Assembly: GCA_030648815.1 (NCBI GenBank)
Contig: JAUSHA010000053.1
Location: 1-21,818, forward strand
From: a bacterium
GTDB lineage: Bacteria; Patescibacteriota; Minisyncoccia; Minisyncoccales; MHMH01
Length of the DNA: 21,818 bases
Direction of reading: 5' to 3'
Shown: in pieces, positions 6,113 to 14,084 of the stretch
Position numbering within the stretch: position 1 is the first letter of the stretch
Layout: every line of letters starts with the position of its first letter
Made by a program: the position numbers and the translations under genes
The notes under the pieces: model-generated
The model's input: the letters and a program-made list of their open reading frames with translations, nothing else
Databases searched by the model: none
What the model was told of the DNA's origin: nothing

Positions 6113-7812
6113 TGACACAAATTTTAAAAAATCATAAGTGGGCGATTTTTTTGGCTATTTTGACCGGAGTTATTGTCGCTTACCCCCAGGTTTATTTACG
6201 TTGGGATTTGGGCGATTCCTATCAAGGAATCGGACTGATGGGGGCTTCGGACGATGAAAGTGCCTGGATGTCTCGGGTTAAAGAAGTTCAGGACGGGCAC
6301 CCTACCTTTAGCTCCGTTCATTTTAAGGACGGCAAAAACGATCCCTATCTTTTCCAGCCGCTAGGAACAATGATCGTGGCTTATTCGGGCAAGCTTTTTT
6401 CTTTAAATATCAATGACACAATTTTACTCTCCCGATTATTTTTTCCCTTTCTGCTTTTTCTAATAATTTACGCTTTCCTGTTTTTCTTTACCAAAGAAAA
6501 ATTGATTTCTCTATCCATCCCTTCCGTTCTTCTTCTGGCTATTTCTATTTTTAATCGGGGAGCTTTTCTCAAGCCTTACTATCTGTTGCTTACCCGCCCG
6601 GTTAATCCGGCCATGACTTGGATTTTCTTTTTCGGGTTTTTGTTATTTTTCTGGCTTTTTATGGAAAGAAAACAGTGGCGCTGGGGAATTCTAAGCGCTT
6701 TAATGCTGGGGCTTTCTTTCTACGACTTTCTTTACACTTGGACTTTTTTGTATGCCTTTTGCGGTGTTTTTATCTTAATATTTCTTTGCCAAAAAAAATG
6801 GCAGGATATCAAAAAAATTGCCATCGTGCTTTTTGGATCGGTTTTAATTGCTATCCCTTATTTTATCAATCTTTATCAAGCAGCCACTTACCCGACTTTT
6901 GGCGAGGTGGGAGCAAGAGCCGGTTTGATGGGCGGCCGCGAATTGTCCATGGGAATTTTGCCCCCAATGCTTCTTGTTGTTTTTTTAATTTTCTTCCCCA
7001 AAAAGTGGAAGGAGCGTTATTATTTTGCCTTAGCTTTGGTCATAACTCCCTTCGTGATTTTAAATCAGCAATTAATCACCGGAAAAGCCCTGAGTCCTTC
7101 TCATTATCATTGGTATTACCATAAGCCCCTGGCCCTTATTTTTTCTTTGATGATAGCTTTTTCTTTTCTTTCTTGGAGGAAATGGCAATTTGCCAAAAAG
7201 GTGCTGGCTATTTCCCTTATAGCCGTCAGCATTTCTTTGGGAATCTTTGTCCAGAGTATTTCTTATGCCGACAGCAAGCCGTCAATTATTAAAATTCAAA
7301 AATATGGCCCCGTGATAGATTGGCTTAATGAAAATTCCAAGAAAGAGGGGGTGGTTTTCAGCAACGACGCAATCGCCAACCTGGTTGTCACTCACACCTC
7401 CTTAAATGTTTTTTATCACCATTCGGCAAAATTTTCTTTAGCTGCCACGACCGAACGTTTAATAAACATTCTTTTTTTGTACTATAGATTGGATGGCGTG
7501 AGCGAGTCGCAGGCAAAAGAGGTATTCTTAAGAGATAGAGCCGATATATCTTGGACAATTTACGGAATATATTACCGGGATCTTTTCGGAGAATATGAAA
7601 ATATACCGGACGAAGTGCTCTTGGACCTAGTTCAAAAGTATAAAGAATCACTCGCCACGGTAACCCCCGACTTATTTAAAGAAATGTTGCAAAGATATGA
7701 AGTAAATTATTTAATTTGGGACAAAGAATCTAATCCCCAATGGCAATTTGATCAGTACCCATTTTTAAAAAAAGTTGCTGAAATCGGGGAATTCTCAATA
7801 TATGCAAGATAA
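6112..7812 (+). CDS. Polytopic membrane protein, probable GT-C glycosyltransferase
   Basis: 566 residues. A first membrane helix (about 10-25) is followed by an outer loop with Asp47-Asp48-Glu49 in GASDDESAW. An acidic pair or triad in the first outer loop is the catalytic hallmark of GT-C enzymes that use polyprenyl-phosphate sugars. About ten more helices span roughly residues 100-390. Residues from about 395 to the end form a soluble, presumably extracytoplasmic, domain. The family is too divergent to name. With the DPM1/GtrB-like enzyme at 3750 and the flippase at 1114 it would complete a three-component system that adds a sugar outside the membrane (inference). A YfhO-like membrane protein is the main alternative. 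It starts at TAATG after the previous gene and overlaps the methyltransferase by 11 bases. Confidence 0.72.
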   Translation: MTQILKNHKWAIFLAILTGVIVAYPQVYLRWDLGDSYQGIGLMGASDDESAWMSRVKEVQDGHPTFSSVHFKDGKNDPYLFQPLGTMIVAYSGKLFSLNINDTILLSRLFFPFLLFLIIYAFLFFFTKEKLISLSIPSVLLLAISIFNRGAFLKPYYLLLTRPVNPAMTWIFFFGFLLFFWLFMERKQWRWGILSALMLGLSFYDFLYTWTFLYAFCGVFILIFLCQKKWQDIKKIAIVLFGSVLIAIPYFINLYQAATYPTFGEVGARAGLMGGRELSMGILPPMLLVVFLIFFPKKWKERYYFALALVITPFVILNQQLITGKALSPSHYHWYYHKPLALIFSLMIAFSFLSWRKWQFAKKVLAISLIAVSISLGIFVQSISYADSKPSIIKIQKYGPVIDWLNENSKKEGVVFSNDAIANLVVTHTSLNVFYHHSAKFSLAATTERLINILFLYYRLDGVSESQAKEVFLRDRADISWTIYGIYYRDLFGEYENIPDEVLLDLVQKYKESLATVTPDLFKEMLQRYEVNYLIWDKESNPQWQFDQYPFLKKVAEIGEFSIYAR

Positions 7813-8494
7813 TATCATCTATAATTTAAAAAACTTTCTCAAGGAACGCGCTTTTTTGTTCAACACCGCTCGTTGGCTTTTTGGGGCATTGAAAGTTGGT
7901 TTGGGCCCCGAAGAAGCTATTAGGGGTATCAGCGGTAAGATTATCAATCTTGGTTCGGGTACCCAAAGAATCAGAAGCGATGTTATTAATTTGGATACTT
8001 TTCGTTATCGTAATGTGGATATTGTCGGGGATATTTATAATCTCCCTTTTTCTGATAACGAAATAGACGCCGTAATTTGCGATCAGGTTTTGGAACATCT
8101 CAATAATCCGGCCAAGGCCTTGCTTGAGATGTCCAGGGTGCTTAAGCCGGGAGGCTTGGCATATATTGCCGCGCCTTTTGTAGCAGGCTATCACTCTTCG
8201 CCCGATGACTATTTTCGTTTTACAGGAAGCGGCATAGTAGCCATTATGGAAAACGCCGGATTTTCAAAAATAAAGAGCGGCGTCCGGCATGGCCCGACGT
8301 CCGGTTTTCTTTCTGTACTTAATCAGTGGCTGGCCATGGTTTTTTGTTTCGGGTCTGACAAGATGTATCAATTATTGCTGATAATTTTTACGGCGCTTAC
8401 TTTCCCCATAAAGTTTTTAGATTATTTATTTTGCCGATACGGTCCGGCCGAGAACACCGCCTTTGGTTTTTATTACTTGGGCAAGAAAAAATGA
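7802..8494 (+). CDS. Class I SAM-dependent methyltransferase (Methyltransf_11-like)
   Basis: 230 residues from the ATG at 7802. Motif I is INLGSGTQR (48-56), an acidic residue follows at Asp65, then GDIYNLPF (76-83), DQVLEHL (94-100) and LKPGG (114-118): the standard SAM-binding order. The C-terminal 60 residues (about 170-215) are strongly hydrophobic, so the enzyme probably sits on the membrane. The acceptor is unknown; O- or N-methylation of a sugar, or action on a lipid, fits the context. This chemistry differs from that of the radical SAM enzymes around it, which reach unactivated carbons. A TTG 27 bases upstream is in frame, but the ATG overlapping the previous stop is preferred. The stop overlaps the next start as ATGA. 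Confidence 0.88.
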   Translation: MQDNIIYNLKNFLKERAFLFNTARWLFGALKVGLGPEEAIRGISGKIINLGSGTQRIRSDVINLDTFRYRNVDIVGDIYNLPFSDNEIDAVICDQVLEHLNNPAKALLEMSRVLKPGGLAYIAAPFVAGYHSSPDDYFRFTGSGIVAIMENAGFSKIKSGVRHGPTSGFLSVLNQWLAMVFCFGSDKMYQLLLIIFTALTFPIKFLDYLFCRYGPAENTAFGFYYLGKKK

Positions 8495-9876
8495 TCAAAA
8501 ATATTCTATTGATCATGCCGCCATTCTCCATGAAAGAGAGATACGGCCGGGGGATAGAAAAGATAGGCAGTTCCTTGCCGCCGCTAGGTTTATTATACGT
8601 CGGCGCAGCTCTGGAAAAGGAAGGATATCATGTCAGGATTTTTGATACTCAAATCCAGGAATGGGACATAAAAGAAGCGGAGAATACCGATGTCGTCGGC
8701 ATTTATTGCAATACTTCCAATTACCATAAGGCCGTTGAATTGGCTAAAGAAATAAAAATCAATTTTAATATTCCGATCGTTTTTGGCGGTCCTCATGTGA
8801 CTACCCGGCCCCTGGAAGTTTTGGAGAACAGCTCCGTTGATTACGTGGTGGTGGGGGAAGGAGAAATCAGCGCCGTTGAATTATTGAGATCAATGGATAA
8901 TCCGGAAACAATCAAGGGTATCGGCTTTAAACGAAACGGAAAAGCGATCATAAATCCCGCCAGAGAATTGATAAAGAATCTTGATTCTCTGCCCTTGCCG
9001 GCTAGGCACTTGGTTCCCATTGGCAAATACAAGCCTTCGCCAAACCAGTACAAAAGATTGCCCATGACTACGATGATGGTCAGCCGCGGCTGCCCGTTCA
9101 ATTGCACCTTTTGCGACGTAGAAACACTTTGGACGCGGCTCTACCGGTCAAGATCGGTCAATAATGTGATTGGCGAGATCAAGTATTTGATTAAAGATTA
9201 CGGCATAAAAGAAATTAATTTCTGGGACGATGTCTGGGGGATCAACAAGGCATGGATTGATGATTTTTGCAGCCAAATTTTAAATGAAAAAATAGATATC
9301 ACCTGGTCTTGTGAATGCCGGGTTGATACCGTGGACGGCGAATTGCTGAAAAAAATGAAGAAAGCCGGTTGCTGGTGCATTTTCTTCGGGATAGAAAGCT
9401 TGGATCAGGAGATACTGGACGCCATCAATAAAAAAATAACAATAGAAAAAATCGCCGCGGCTTTTAAGTGGACGAGAGAAGCCGGAATTGAAATCAGGGC
9501 AAATTTGATTCTGGGATTGCCCAAAGAAACTCCGGAAAAAGTCAGAAAATCGCTTAAGATTCTCTGTACCTTAAACCCCGATTATGTTAAATTTAATATC
9601 TTAACTCCTTACCCCGGAACGCTTGTTTACAAAGAAATCAAAGAAGGGAAGTGGGGAAGAATTTTAGACGAATCATACGACAAGCTTACCGGTTATTTTG
9701 CGACATTTTTGCCTTCGGGATATAAAAGCATAAATGAATTGCAAAAAATGAAAAAATACGCCTTCATAAAATTTTATTTCCGCTGGGGATACATTATACC
9801 GAGATTGCTTTCCATCAGAAGTTTTGAAGACCTTAAAAGATATGTCAGAGGAGCTTTAGCTATATTTTCAATATAA
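8491..9876 (+). CDS. Cobalamin-binding radical SAM enzyme, GGPH type
   Basis: 461 residues from the ATG at 8491, which overlaps the methyltransferase stop (ATGA). The protein then begins MIKNILLIMPP, the usual N-terminal strand of this family; a longer in-frame reading from 8431 only adds residues encoded within the upstream gene. The B12-binding domain has GGPHVTT from 99 and VGEGEIS at 121-127. Cluster ligands are Cys201, Cys205 and Cys208 in RGCPFNCTFC. Then come NFWDDVWG, WSCECRVD, FGIESLDQE and PYPGTLVY. The tail KFYFRWGYIIPRLLSIRS is a variant of the shared C-terminal motif in which Arg-Pro has become Arg-Trp. The reaction is unknown; class B methylation or C-C bond formation is the family expectation. 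Confidence 0.92.
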   Translation: MIKNILLIMPPFSMKERYGRGIEKIGSSLPPLGLLYVGAALEKEGYHVRIFDTQIQEWDIKEAENTDVVGIYCNTSNYHKAVELAKEIKINFNIPIVFGGPHVTTRPLEVLENSSVDYVVVGEGEISAVELLRSMDNPETIKGIGFKRNGKAIINPARELIKNLDSLPLPARHLVPIGKYKPSPNQYKRLPMTTMMVSRGCPFNCTFCDVETLWTRLYRSRSVNNVIGEIKYLIKDYGIKEINFWDDVWGINKAWIDDFCSQILNEKIDITWSCECRVDTVDGELLKKMKKAGCWCIFFGIESLDQEILDAINKKITIEKIAAAFKWTREAGIEIRANLILGLPKETPEKVRKSLKILCTLNPDYVKFNILTPYPGTLVYKEIKEGKWGRILDESYDKLTGYFATFLPSGYKSINELQKMKKYAFIKFYFRWGYIIPRLLSIRSFEDLKRYVRGALAIFSI

Positions 9877-9880
9877 TAAG

Positions 9881-11299
9881 ATGAAAATTGTTTTAATTTT
9901 TCCGCCAAATATTTATCAAACAAAACAAAGCATGCCACCGCTCGGCATTGCCTGGTTGGCCGCGGTTTTAAGGCAAAACGGCTTTAAAGACGTGGTTTTA
10001 ATAGACAGCATGGCCAATCGTTATTCTAATGAGCAGATCGTTGATTTGCTTAAAAAAGAGGGGCCGGACTTAATCGGCATCTCTTTCGGCACGCAAATCA
10101 GGTTTTCAGCTTTTGATTTGGCAAGATTGATTAAAAAAGCATTTCCGAAAATCCCCATCGTGGCCGGCGGTCCGCATCCGACTTTAACCAGCCAGGATAC
10201 TCTTGAGAATATTCCCGAAATTGACATTATCGTAAGGGGAGAAGGCGAAATTTCTTTTTTGAACTTAGTTAAAAACATTGAATCAGGAAAAGATTTTTCG
10301 GGCGTTAAGGGAATTTCTTTTCGCGACAAAGACGGCAGGGTTGTTCATAATCCTCCGGAGTTGCCGATTCATGACTTAGACAAAATACCCTTGCCGGCCA
10401 GAGATCTTCTGCCCATAGAAAAATATGATAAAACCACTACCCTATCAAATAAAAGAACATTGAATGTGATGACCAGCCGCGGCTGTCCTTATTGGTGCGT
10501 TTATTGCTCAACTTCCGAACAGTGGGGGCATCAAATCAGGCACCGGTCGCCCAAAAATGTGGTTGACGAGATAGAGTTAATTTTGAAAGAGTATCCCTTT
10601 ATTGAGGGCATAAGATTTTTTGACGATGTTTTAACTATGGATAAAAAAAGAGTTTTGGCAATATGCGATGAAATCATCAGTAGAAAGCTAAACTTTGCCT
10701 GGGAGTGCGAGGTCAGAGCCAATACCGTAGATGAAGAAATTATTATGGCCATGAAGAAAGCCGGCTGCGAATTTATTGATATAGGTATTGAATCCGGCAG
10801 TGATAGGATCCTAAAAAATATTAAAAAAGGCATAACCGTGGAACAGGCGATTGAGGCTGTAAAAATCATCAAAAAAGCGGGCATCGGCCTCAAGGCCTTT
10901 TTTATGCACGGCCTGCCCGGAGAAACTTACGAGGATATTAAAAAGACAGTTTTTTTAAGTCGATATTTGTATTATAATTTAGGAGTTGAGGGCACGACCC
11001 AGGGAATATCCATAATTTATCCCGGCACGGAATTGGAAGCGATGGCCAAGGAAATGGGAACATTGCCCAAGGATTTTTCTTGGGCAAAATATTACGAAAG
11101 AGACAGGTCATATCCGCCGTTGGACCCCTGTATTTTTATGCCGGTTTTTGAACAGCCGAACTTGACCTACGAGCAGATTTATAGTTATGTGAAGAGAGCC
11201 AAATTGGCTTATTTTATAAGACATCCTTTTAATCTTTTAAAAACAGTTTTAAAACATCGCAAAACCATAAAAAAATGGCTGACCACCAAAACAAAATAG
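9881..11299 (+). CDS. Cobalamin-binding radical SAM enzyme, GGPH type, divergent tail
   Basis: 472 residues, starting four bases after the previous stop with MKIVLIFPPN. The B12-binding domain shows PLGIAWLAAVL, GGPHPT at 96-101 and RGEGEIS at 119-125. Cluster ligands are Cys202, Cys206 and Cys209 in RGCPYWCVYC. FFDDVLT, WECEVRAN, IGIESGS and IYPGTELE follow. The region after YPGT is longer than in the neighbours and contains YYERDRSYPPLDPC. The tail is YFIRHPFNLLKTVLKHRK, so the FYxRPxY motif shared by other paralogues is degenerate. This may mean a different partner or substrate. It overlaps the next gene by 25 bases, the longest overlap in the window. Confidence 0.92.
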   Translation: MKIVLIFPPNIYQTKQSMPPLGIAWLAAVLRQNGFKDVVLIDSMANRYSNEQIVDLLKKEGPDLIGISFGTQIRFSAFDLARLIKKAFPKIPIVAGGPHPTLTSQDTLENIPEIDIIVRGEGEISFLNLVKNIESGKDFSGVKGISFRDKDGRVVHNPPELPIHDLDKIPLPARDLLPIEKYDKTTTLSNKRTLNVMTSRGCPYWCVYCSTSEQWGHQIRHRSPKNVVDEIELILKEYPFIEGIRFFDDVLTMDKKRVLAICDEIISRKLNFAWECEVRANTVDEEIIMAMKKAGCEFIDIGIESGSDRILKNIKKGITVEQAIEAVKIIKKAGIGLKAFFMHGLPGETYEDIKKTVFLSRYLYYNLGVEGTTQGISIIYPGTELEAMAKEMGTLPKDFSWAKYYERDRSYPPLDPCIFMPVFEQPNLTYEQIYSYVKRAKLAYFIRHPFNLLKTVLKHRKTIKKWLTTKTK

Positions 11300-12651
11300 A
11301 AAAAATACTGCTTATCAATCCGCCGAGGTTTAACGGGCATTGCGTTGTCAGGGAAATGCGTTGCGCAAGCTTGGCGACGGTTACGGTTTCTCCGCCGGTT
11401 GAATTGGCTTATCTGGCGGGACTTTTAAGAAAATACGCCGAAGTTAAGATTTTAGATGCTAATGGCCTGAATCAGGACTTTAAAGATATTGAAAAAGAGA
11501 TTGAGCGATTCCGGCCTCAAGCCGTTATTTTTACCGTTTCTCCGACTACCTTCCGGGCGGATGCTCAAGTTGCTCAAATTTCAAAGAAAATAGACAAAGA
11601 TATAAAAACGATCTTATTGGATTCTCATATCGCGCCGGCCTTGCCCAATGAGATTAAGCAGAGCTTTCCGGAGATAGATTATTTGGTTGGGGGCGAACCA
11701 TTAATGAATATTCCTAATTTGCTTGGTTTCCCCGGAGTATCTGACCTAGAAAAGCATCCCTTGCCAGCCTATGATTTATTGCCCATCAGCAGATACTCCT
11801 CCCTGAGCTTCACCAGAAAAAAACCGTACGGCGCTTTGATTACCAGCACTGGTTGCCCTAATTATTGCAATTTTTGCGTTATTGGCGGAGCAACGGTAGA
11901 AAGGGGATATGGCCACAGGTGGCGATTCAAAACTCCCCGGAAAATCGTTGAAGAAATAAAATATTTATTGAGTCTGGGGATTAAAAGTATTTATTTTTTT
12001 GATGAAACATTTACCGTGAGCAGGGATAGGGTCAGGGAACTCTGCGAAATGATTATTGATGAGGGTTTGAAATTTGAATGGTCATGCAACGGCAGGGTGG
12101 ATACCCTTGATGGAGAAACAATCAAAATTATGAAGAAAGCCGGCTGTTGGAATATTATGTTCGGCATTGAGTGCGGTTCGGAGGGCTTGCTGGAGGAAGC
12201 CAATAAGGGGACTACTCTGGCCAGAGCTATGGAAACCGTCGGCCATTGCAAAAAAAATGGCATCATGATTTCAGCTTCTTTTATGATCGGTCTGCCCGAA
12301 GAATCAATGGAAACGGCGAAGCAAACTTTGGCGGCGGCAATAAAAATAAACCCCTATCGGGCTCAATTTGTCATAGTCACTCCTTATCCCGGGACAAAAC
12401 TTCACGAGGAACTTAAGGCAAAGGGATTACTGGAGAAAGATTATTCCTTTTCCGGCTATGACGCATACTGTATTAATAATTCGCCGGTTATCAGAACGGA
12501 GAAGATGACCTCTCAAGAATTAGCTCAAGTCCAAAAATATATTTATCGGAAGTTTTACTTGAGGCCGTCTTTTGTCATCAGCACCCTTCTGGGGATAAGG
12601 TCTTTCAGCCAATTATGGGATATCTTAAAATTCATCCGCTATTTAAAGTAG
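11275..12651 (+). CDS. Cobalamin-binding-type radical SAM enzyme, SH variant
   Basis: 458 residues. Cluster ligands are Cys194, Cys198 and Cys201 in STGCPNYCNFC. The B12-domain signature differs from its plus-strand neighbours: GGPH is replaced by LLDSHIAP (His118) and GEGE by VGGEPLM. The same kind of change occurs in the minus-strand genes at 12675 and 20378. The N-terminal region has an extra Cys-bearing segment (GHCVVREMRC, 21-30). Later landmarks are FFDETFT, WSCNGRVD, FGIECGS, PYPGTKLH and the tail KFYLRPSFVISTLLGIRS. It ends the plus operon, 23 bases before the stop of the convergent operon. The ATG at 11275 lies 25 bases inside the previous gene; no better ATG, GTG or TTG was noticed before the conserved ILLINPP. 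Confidence 0.9.
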   Translation: MADHQNKIEKILLINPPRFNGHCVVREMRCASLATVTVSPPVELAYLAGLLRKYAEVKILDANGLNQDFKDIEKEIERFRPQAVIFTVSPTTFRADAQVAQISKKIDKDIKTILLDSHIAPALPNEIKQSFPEIDYLVGGEPLMNIPNLLGFPGVSDLEKHPLPAYDLLPISRYSSLSFTRKKPYGALITSTGCPNYCNFCVIGGATVERGYGHRWRFKTPRKIVEEIKYLLSLGIKSIYFFDETFTVSRDRVRELCEMIIDEGLKFEWSCNGRVDTLDGETIKIMKKAGCWNIMFGIECGSEGLLEEANKGTTLARAMETVGHCKKNGIMISASFMIGLPEESMETAKQTLAAAIKINPYRAQFVIVTPYPGTKLHEELKAKGLLEKDYSFSGYDAYCINNSPVIRTEKMTSQELAQVQKYIYRKFYLRPSFVISTLLGIRSFSQLWDILKFIRYLK

Positions 12652-12653
12652 CA

Positions 12654-12676
12654 AAAGTGGGGACAGTCCCCACTTT
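12654..12676. repeat. Palindrome between the convergent operons, REP-like or weak two-way terminator
   Basis: AAAGTGGGGA (12654-12663), loop CAG, TCCCCACTTT (12667-12676): ten perfect pairs, extended by two more outer pairs past one mismatch. It fills the whole gap between the plus-operon stop (TAG ending at 12651) and the minus-operon stop. The minus stop codon TAA (12677-12675) lies partly inside the right arm. There is no good T-run on either side. The arms share the GTGNGGA/TCCNCAC core with the hairpin at 341-383. Confidence 0.8.
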
Positions 12677-14084
12677 AGCGGAAGAATGATCTTTTGATCA
12701 GGCTGATGCCTCCTTTGATCAGTTGGAACAGTTCGGCAAGAGATCTTATTTTTAATATCCTTTTAAGCATGTAATCTGGCCTGAAGTAAAATCTTTTATA
12801 GGCCCTTTTGCATGCTTCAACGATTTCCCTTGCTTTCAAATCGGGATATTCCAAAACGCAATTTTCCGATACTTCAAAGTCAGACCAATCGTTTATTTTA
12901 AGCCAGCCCCGTTCTTTCGCTTCTTGGTACAATTCTGTGCCGGGATAAGGCGTTGCCGCGGCAAATTGGGCATAATCACCGCCCAGCTTAATGGCAAATT
13001 TAATGGTTTCCTCCATGGTCTTTTTTGTTTCTCCGGGCAGTCCTAAAACATAAGAAGCGTGGGTCTCAATGCCGATTTTTTGAGTTATTTTGAAGGCCTC
13101 AATAACTTGGGCGATGGTTATTCCTTTTCTAACTTTATTAAGAATTTCTTGCGAGGAACTTTCCACGCCGTAACGAATCATATAGCAGCCGGCCTTCTTC
13201 ATTTTTTCCAACATTTCCTTATTTACCGTATTTACCCTGCCCAGGCAGGACCAGGGAATTTTTATTCCTCTTTTTAAAATTTCATCGCAAATTCCCATAA
13301 TATGCTTAGGGATGGCCGTAATAGTGTCATCTTCAAAGTAGAGGCCTCTGGCTCCGTAGTCTTTAATTAAGTGTTCAATTTCATCAACTATATTCTGCGG
13401 GCTTCTTAATCTTACCTCTCTGCCGTACATTACCTGCGGCCAGAGGCAGAAGCTGCATCTGTAGGGACAGCCGCGGCTGGCCATTAATCTGAAAGTTTTC
13501 CCTGATTTAAAAAGCGGTTCAAAATAAACATCCATGGGTAGAAAATGGCGGGCGGGGAAAGGAAGTTCGTCGAGGTTTTCAATCTTGGGGCGATCCGAAT
13601 TGCGTATGATATTTTGACCGTCTCTGAACGTGAGCCCTAAGATATTTTTCGGATTTTCTCCTTTCGCCAGATCCCTTATCGTGTATTCATATTCTCCCCT
13701 GACCGCAAAATCAATTTGCTTGTTCTCTTCCAGTATTTCTTTATCAAAGACGGAAACATGGGAACCGACCAGGGTAATTTTAGTCCCGGGAAATTTGTTT
13801 TTTATTTTTCCGGCCGTTTCCAAATCAAGATCAATGGAAGCGGTGGAAGTTTGTAAAACAATTAGGGTTATGCTTTCGTCTATTTTTTCCAAGAGTTTTT
13901 CAAGAGAAGTATTAAAAGGCCAGCAGTCTATCAGTTCAACCGGCAGGGACTCTTTTTCCAAAACAGCTGCAGTGTAAGCTAAAAATAAGGGCTCGGTAAG
14001 CGTGCCAGCTTCAACTTTAGCCGGCCAGCGGCCGCTTCTATTGAATCCTTTTTCCGCCGGCGGATTGATGATTAAAGTTTTCAT
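12675..14084 (-). CDS. Cobalamin-binding-type radical SAM enzyme, SH variant
   Basis: 469 residues from the ATG at 14084, which overlaps the upstream GT2 stop as ATGA and gives MKTLIINPP. A longer in-frame reading from 14138 only covers the end of that gene. The B12-like domain has VGSHVS (His109) instead of GGPH and VRGEYEY instead of GEGE. Cluster ligands are Cys206, Cys210 and Cys213 in RGCPYRCSFC. YFEDDTIT, WSCLGRVN, YGVESSS and PYPGTELY follow, and the tail is RFYFRPDYMLKRILKIRS. It is the last gene of the minus operon. The insertion EKGFNRSGRWPAKVEAG after the first strand (11-27) is basic and absent from most paralogues. The reaction is unknown. Confidence 0.9.
   Translation of the reverse strand: MKTLIINPPAEKGFNRSGRWPAKVEAGTLTEPLFLAYTAAVLEKESLPVELIDCWPFNTSLEKLLEKIDESITLIVLQTSTASIDLDLETAGKIKNKFPGTKITLVGSHVSVFDKEILEENKQIDFAVRGEYEYTIRDLAKGENPKNILGLTFRDGQNIIRNSDRPKIENLDELPFPARHFLPMDVYFEPLFKSGKTFRLMASRGCPYRCSFCLWPQVMYGREVRLRSPQNIVDEIEHLIKDYGARGLYFEDDTITAIPKHIMGICDEILKRGIKIPWSCLGRVNTVNKEMLEKMKKAGCYMIRYGVESSSQEILNKVRKGITIAQVIEAFKITQKIGIETHASYVLGLPGETKKTMEETIKFAIKLGGDYAQFAAATPYPGTELYQEAKERGWLKINDWSDFEVSENCVLEYPDLKAREIVEACKRAYKRFYFRPDYMLKRILKIRSLAELFQLIKGGISLIKRSFFR

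Noticed and set aside
6618..7124. 168-codon open frame inside the GT-C-like gene
   Set aside because: It overlaps entirely with the membrane protein at 6112 in another frame, shows no family motif, and the enclosing frame has a clear helix and soluble-domain pattern.
12654..12676. Standard intrinsic terminator
   Set aside because: The stem is good, but neither side has a convincing run of T after it. Termination is possible, but the shape fits the palindrome family better, so it was listed as a repeat.
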